A program made the translations under genes and the position numbers. A DNA stretch of 15,390 bases from Chrysiogenia bacterium (GTDB taxonomy: Bacteria; JAGRBM01). Under the pieces are notes generated by a model. It saw nothing but the letters and a program-made list of their open reading frames with translations, was not told the origin of the DNA and did not search any database. Below, piece by piece: positions 12,445 to 15,390 of the stretch (the first letter of the stretch is position 1; each line of letters starts with the position of its first letter). The stretch lies in assembly GCA_020434085.1 (NCBI GenBank), contig JAGRBM010000238.1:1-15390 (forward strand), in the 5' to 3' direction.

Positions 12445-14631
12445 ATGCTCCGCTTTAACGACATCTCAGAGCGGGTCCAGGCCTACAATCCCAAGGCCGA
12501 CCTGCTGAGCCTGCAGAAGGCCTACGTCTTCAGCGCCAAGGTCCACTCGGGCCAGAAACGGCGCTCGGGAGAGGCGTACCTCATCCATCCGGTGGAGGTC
12601 GCCGGCATTCTCACGCAGCTCCGGCTCGACGTCCCAAGCGTGGCGACGGGGCTCCTGCACGACACGGTCGAAGACACGCTCGCCACCCTCGAAGAAATCG
12701 AAGGGCTCTTCGGCAAGGAGATCCGCGACCTCGTCGACGCCGTCACCAAGCTCTCCCAGGTCGAATACAAGAACAAGGAAGAGCGGCAGGCCGAAAACTT
12801 CCGCAAGATGCTGCTGGCCACCAGCAAGGATCTGCGCGTCATTTTGATCAAGCTCGCCGATCGCCTGCACAACATGCGCACCCTCGAGCACCTGCCCGAG
12901 GAAAAGCAGCAGCGCATCGCCGAAGAAACCCTCGCCATCTATGCGCCCATCGCCAATCGCCTGGGCATTCAGTGGGTGAAGACCGAGCTCGAAGACCTGT
13001 GCTTCAAGGTGCTTCAGCCCGACGCCTTTGCCGAGCTCGAATCCGAAGTCACCATGCGCCAGAGGGAGCGCCAGGGAATCGTGGACGAACTCTGCGACAC
13101 CGTGCGCGCGCAGCTCTCGAACCAGGCCATCTCCTGCACGGTCTACGGACGCGCCAAGCACTTCTATTCCATCTACCGGAAGATGCAGGAGAAGAACCTG
13201 ACCTTCGACGAGATCTACGACTCGGTCGCCTTCCGCGTGATCGTGCCGAGCGTGCGCGCCTGCTACGAAACCCTGGGGCACATCCACAGTTTGTGGAAGC
13301 CGATTCCCGGCAAGGTGAAGGACTACATCGCGCTGCCCAAGGCCAACATGTACCAGTCGTTGCACACCGCGGTGATCGGTCCCTACGGCCAGGCCATGGA
13401 GTTCCAGATCCGCACGCCCGAGATGCACGACGTGGCCGAGTACGGCATTGCGGCCCACTGGAAGTACAAGGAAGGCAAGATCGACGGCAGCGTCGCCGGA
13501 GAGGACTCTCCCTACAGCGCGCTTCGCCAGATCTTCGCCGACCAGAACGAAGTCACCGACCCCGACGAATACATGGAGTCGCTGCGCATCGATTTCTTCC
13601 CCGATGAGGTCTACGTCTTCACCCCGCAGGGCGACGTGCGCGTGTTGCCCAAGGGCGCGACGCCCATCGACTTCGCCTACGCCATCCACAGCGAAGTGGG
13701 CAACACCTGCATCGGCGCCAAGGTGAACGGCAAGATCGTGCAGCTCCAGCACGAGCTGGAGACCGGCGACATCGTCGCCATCACGACGCGCAACACCCAA
13801 ACACCCAGCCGCGACTGGCTCAAGTGGGTCAAGACCAGCAAGGCGCGCGGGCGCATCCGCGAATACATTCGCCACACCGAACGCGAGCGCAGCGTGGTGC
13901 TCGGCAGGGAGATCCTCGAGAAGGAACTCAGCCGCCAGGGCCTGCAGTACGAGCGCCTGCGCAAACAGGGCCAGCTCGAGCGCGTGGCCAAGGAACTCGA
14001 CTACCGCGACGTGGAGAAACTGCTCATCGCCGTTTCCTACGGCACCGCGCCGCTCAGCAAGATCGTCGACATCCTGCTGCCGCCAGAAAAGCGCCGCGCC
14101 CCGCGCGAGGAGCGCCCGCAGCCGGTCGAGGCGCTGCAGAAGTTCATCCAGCGTGTCAGCGGCAACGGCAGCACCGGCGTTCGCGTCAAGGGCGGTGAAG
14201 GCGACGTGATGATCCGCTTCGCGCGCTGCTGCAATCCGCTTCCCGGCGACAAGATCATCGGCTTCATCACCCGCGGGCGCGGCATCTCGGTCCATCGCAC
14301 CGACTGCCAGCACGTCCACGAAATGATTCCCGAGCGCAAGATCTCCGTGGAGTGGGACAAGGAATCGCGCGCCGCGCGCCCGGTCACCGTCGAAGTAGTC
14401 TGCGCCGACAAGCCCGGCCTGCTGGCCAGCATGACCAAATCGATTACCACCGAGGACGCGAACATCTCGCGCGTGGAGCTTCAGACCACCATCGATGAAA
14501 AGGCGGTCGGCACCTTCGAGATCGCCGTGCGCGATGCCGATCATTTGAAGCGAATCATCAAGGCGCTGCAGCGCATCAAGGGCATCTACAGCGTCCACCG
14601 CGTGGACACCAACCGCCAGGCACATCTCTAG
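12445..14631 (+). CDS. Bifunctional (p)ppGpp synthetase/hydrolase (Rel/SpoT)
   Basis: A 728-residue long RSH protein of the stringent response. The HD hydrolase domain has LIHPVEVA (about 46-53), LLHDTVEDT (70-78) and RLHNMRTLEHL (140-150). The synthetase domain has YGRAKHFYSIYRKM (234-247), FDEIYDSVAFRVIV (254-267) and GKVKDYIALPKANMYQSLHT (289-308). The TGS domain runs about 388-450. The zinc-finger/RIS region has RFARCCNPLPGDKIIG (591-606), and a C-terminal ACT domain spans about 647-722. An intact HD site and a K-x-K-D version of the R-x-K-D motif, rather than E-x-D-D, indicate a bifunctional enzyme. It starts at ATG 12445, with only a weak Shine-Dalgarno. It lies 255 nt after gmk and 17 nt before ridA. 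A 719-codon open frame on the opposite strand is a codon-bias shadow. Confidence 0.97.
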   Translation: MLRFNDISERVQAYNPKADLLSLQKAYVFSAKVHSGQKRRSGEAYLIHPVEVAGILTQLRLDVPSVATGLLHDTVEDTLATLEEIEGLFGKEIRDLVDAVTKLSQVEYKNKEERQAENFRKMLLATSKDLRVILIKLADRLHNMRTLEHLPEEKQQRIAEETLAIYAPIANRLGIQWVKTELEDLCFKVLQPDAFAELESEVTMRQRERQGIVDELCDTVRAQLSNQAISCTVYGRAKHFYSIYRKMQEKNLTFDEIYDSVAFRVIVPSVRACYETLGHIHSLWKPIPGKVKDYIALPKANMYQSLHTAVIGPYGQAMEFQIRTPEMHDVAEYGIAAHWKYKEGKIDGSVAGEDSPYSALRQIFADQNEVTDPDEYMESLRIDFFPDEVYVFTPQGDVRVLPKGATPIDFAYAIHSEVGNTCIGAKVNGKIVQLQHELETGDIVAITTRNTQTPSRDWLKWVKTSKARGRIREYIRHTERERSVVLGREILEKELSRQGLQYERLRKQGQLERVAKELDYRDVEKLLIAVSYGTAPLSKIVDILLPPEKRRAPREERPQPVEALQKFIQRVSGNGSTGVRVKGGEGDVMIRFARCCNPLPGDKIIGFITRGRGISVHRTDCQHVHEMIPERKISVEWDKESRAARPVTVEVVCADKPGLLASMTKSITTEDANISRVELQTTIDEKAVGTFEIAVRDADHLKRIIKALQRIKGIYSVHRVDTNRQAHL

Positions 14632-14648
14632 GCGAGGAAGAGCAACCC

Positions 14649-15026
14649 ATGGACGTCATCTCCACCCCCAACGCGCCGCGCGCCATCGGTCCCTACAGCC
14701 AGGCCATCCGGGCCGGCGACTACCTGTTCTGCTCCGGGCAGATTGCCTTGAGCCCCGACAACGGCGAACTCGTCGGCAGCGACGCGGCCGAGCAGACAAA
14801 GCAGGTCATGGAGAACCTGCGCGGCGTTGTCGAAGCCGCCGGCGGCGATCTCTCGAAAGTGGTGAAGACCACAATTTATCTTACCGACATGAACGCCTTC
14901 CCCCAGGTCAACGATGTCTATGGCGGGTACTTCTCCGAAAACCCGCCCGCCCGCGCCACCGTCGGTGTCGCCTCGCTCCCCAAGGGCGCGTTGGTCGAGA
15001 TCGAGGCCGTGGTGTTCCTGGGGTAG
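14649..15026 (+). CDS. ridA: RidA family enamine/imine deaminase
   Basis: A 125-residue RidA (YjgF/YER057c/UK114) protein. Such enzymes hydrolyse reactive enamine/imine intermediates such as 2-aminoacrylate released by PLP enzymes. Visible signatures are AIGPYSQAIRAGDYLFCSGQI (about 12-32), VVKTTIYLTDMNAFPQVNDVY (about 71-91), and the C-terminal PPARATVGVASLPKGALVEIEAV (about 99-121). That last segment includes Arg102, equivalent to the substrate-binding Arg105 of characterised RidA, and Glu117. The expected form is a cytoplasmic trimer. The start has AGGAAG about 8 nt upstream. It begins 17 nt after rel, so it is very likely co-transcribed, and is followed by a strong terminator. Confidence 0.96.
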   Translation: MDVISTPNAPRAIGPYSQAIRAGDYLFCSGQIALSPDNGELVGSDAAEQTKQVMENLRGVVEAAGGDLSKVVKTTIYLTDMNAFPQVNDVYGGYFSENPPARATVGVASLPKGALVEIEAVVFLG

Positions 15027-15043
15027 GGGACAACAAGCCAAAC

Positions 15044-15072
15044 AAAAACGGCGCCCATCGGGCGCCGTTTTT
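15044..15072. terminator. Bidirectional intrinsic terminator
   Basis: A perfect 13-bp stem, AAAAACGGCGCCC with GGGCGCCGTTTTT around an ATC loop, lies 17 nt after the ridA stop and 18 nt from the stop of the opposing gene. The A-tract and T-tract at the two ends give a U-run in either direction, as expected for a shared terminator between convergent genes. Confidence 0.93.
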
Positions 15073-15090
15073 CGTGGAACGGAAGAAATC

Positions 15091-15390
15091 TTACATGCGG
15101 TTGTCGAGCTCTTTTTCCTTGGCGGCCTTTTCCTCGGCGCTGACCTGCTTCTTGTAGTCGCGCTCGAGGATGCGCTCGGACTCCGAGGTGTTGTCGGCGA
15201 TGCGGAAGAGCACGATGACCGTCTCCAGGGCAACGCGCGCCATGATCACGTAGATCAAAAAGAGGATCGGCCAGAGAATCAGGCCGCTCACTCCCGCGAG
15301 GAAGCTGAACTGGAAGCCCGCGATGGCGGGGAAGAGGCCGAAGCCCGCGGCCCCCAGAATGGCCAGCGCGTAAAGAACGCGGATGATCCG
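15091..15390 (-). CDS. DUF4282-like membrane protein (partial, 5' end outside window)
   Basis: The open frame continues without a stop from the window end to the TAA complement at 15091, so the visible 99 residues are the C-terminal part. They begin RIIRVLYALAILGAAGFGLF and include GLILWPILFLIYVIMARVALETVIVLFRIADNT. This gives two hydrophobic helices followed by a charged tail rich in Lys and Glu (SERILERDYKKQVSAEEKAAKEKELDNRM region). The pattern matches DUF4282, small inner-membrane proteins of unknown function. An internal GTG at 15289-15291 could be mistaken for the start, but the upstream in-frame residues carry the family's first helix. It is convergent with ridA and shares the terminator at 15044-15072. 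Confidence 0.75.
   Translation of the reverse strand, partial: RIIRVLYALAILGAAGFGLFPAIAGFQFSFLAGVSGLILWPILFLIYVIMARVALETVIVLFRIADNTSESERILERDYKKQVSAEEKAAKEKELDNRM

Noticed and set aside
12466-14625. A 719-codon open frame antisense to the whole rel gene
   Set aside because: It is the mirror of a GC-rich, G/C-ending codon gene. It has no family pattern, a translation dominated by Leu, Ala, Asp and Val repeats, and the plus strand encodes an unmistakable RSH protein.

Overview
The window is high-GC DNA read as a bacterial chromosome segment. Dense housekeeping genes sit beside a few poorly known ones, several with GTG or TTG starts. Gene content (purS-type FGAM synthase, bifunctional Rel/SpoT, yicC-gmk linkage, DUF4282, abundant palindromic intergenic repeats) fits an uncultured proteobacterial or deltaproteobacterial/Myxococcota-like lineage. 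That placement is inference; no rRNA or marker here settles it.

Region 1 (19-4138, minus strand) is a purine biosynthesis operon. In transcription order it reads: a WalJ/YycJ-like metallo-hydrolase, purB, purC, purS, purQ. Gaps are 12-36 nt except between purS and purQ, where a strong inverted repeat fills the 98-nt spacer. PurS and PurQ are two of the three subunits of FGAM synthase; PurC and PurB act in later steps, and PurB also converts adenylosuccinate to AMP. PurC carries an unusual lysine/alanine-rich histone-like tail.

Region 2 (4212-9702) is accessory. It holds a membrane-anchored endonuclease/exonuclease/phosphatase-family protein (minus), then divergently a secreted protein that looks like a glycerophosphodiester phosphodiesterase stripped of its catalytic residues. 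Next come a large secreted orphan of about 496 residues, a 411-nt gap filled mainly by a three-tier nested inverted repeat, and an orphan cytoplasmic protein of 238 residues behind two palindromes. A YfcG-type glutathione S-transferase follows on the minus strand.

Region 3 (9703-15390) starts with a DUF559 nuclease-like gene surrounded by palindromic repeats. It continues with a plus-strand block: yicC, gmk, rel/spoT, ridA. This resembles the widespread gmk-rpoZ-spoT cluster, but rpoZ is missing and repeats occupy the intergenic spaces. A perfect bidirectional terminator separates ridA from a convergent DUF4282 membrane protein that runs off the window end. Together gmk (GMP to GDP) and rel ((p)ppGpp synthesis and hydrolysis) link guanine nucleotide supply with the stringent response.

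I see no prophage, CRISPR array, transposase, tRNA or rRNA. The most unusual material is the inactivated GDPD, the lysine-rich tails on PurC and Gmk, two orphan proteins, and at least three families of intergenic inverted repeats.
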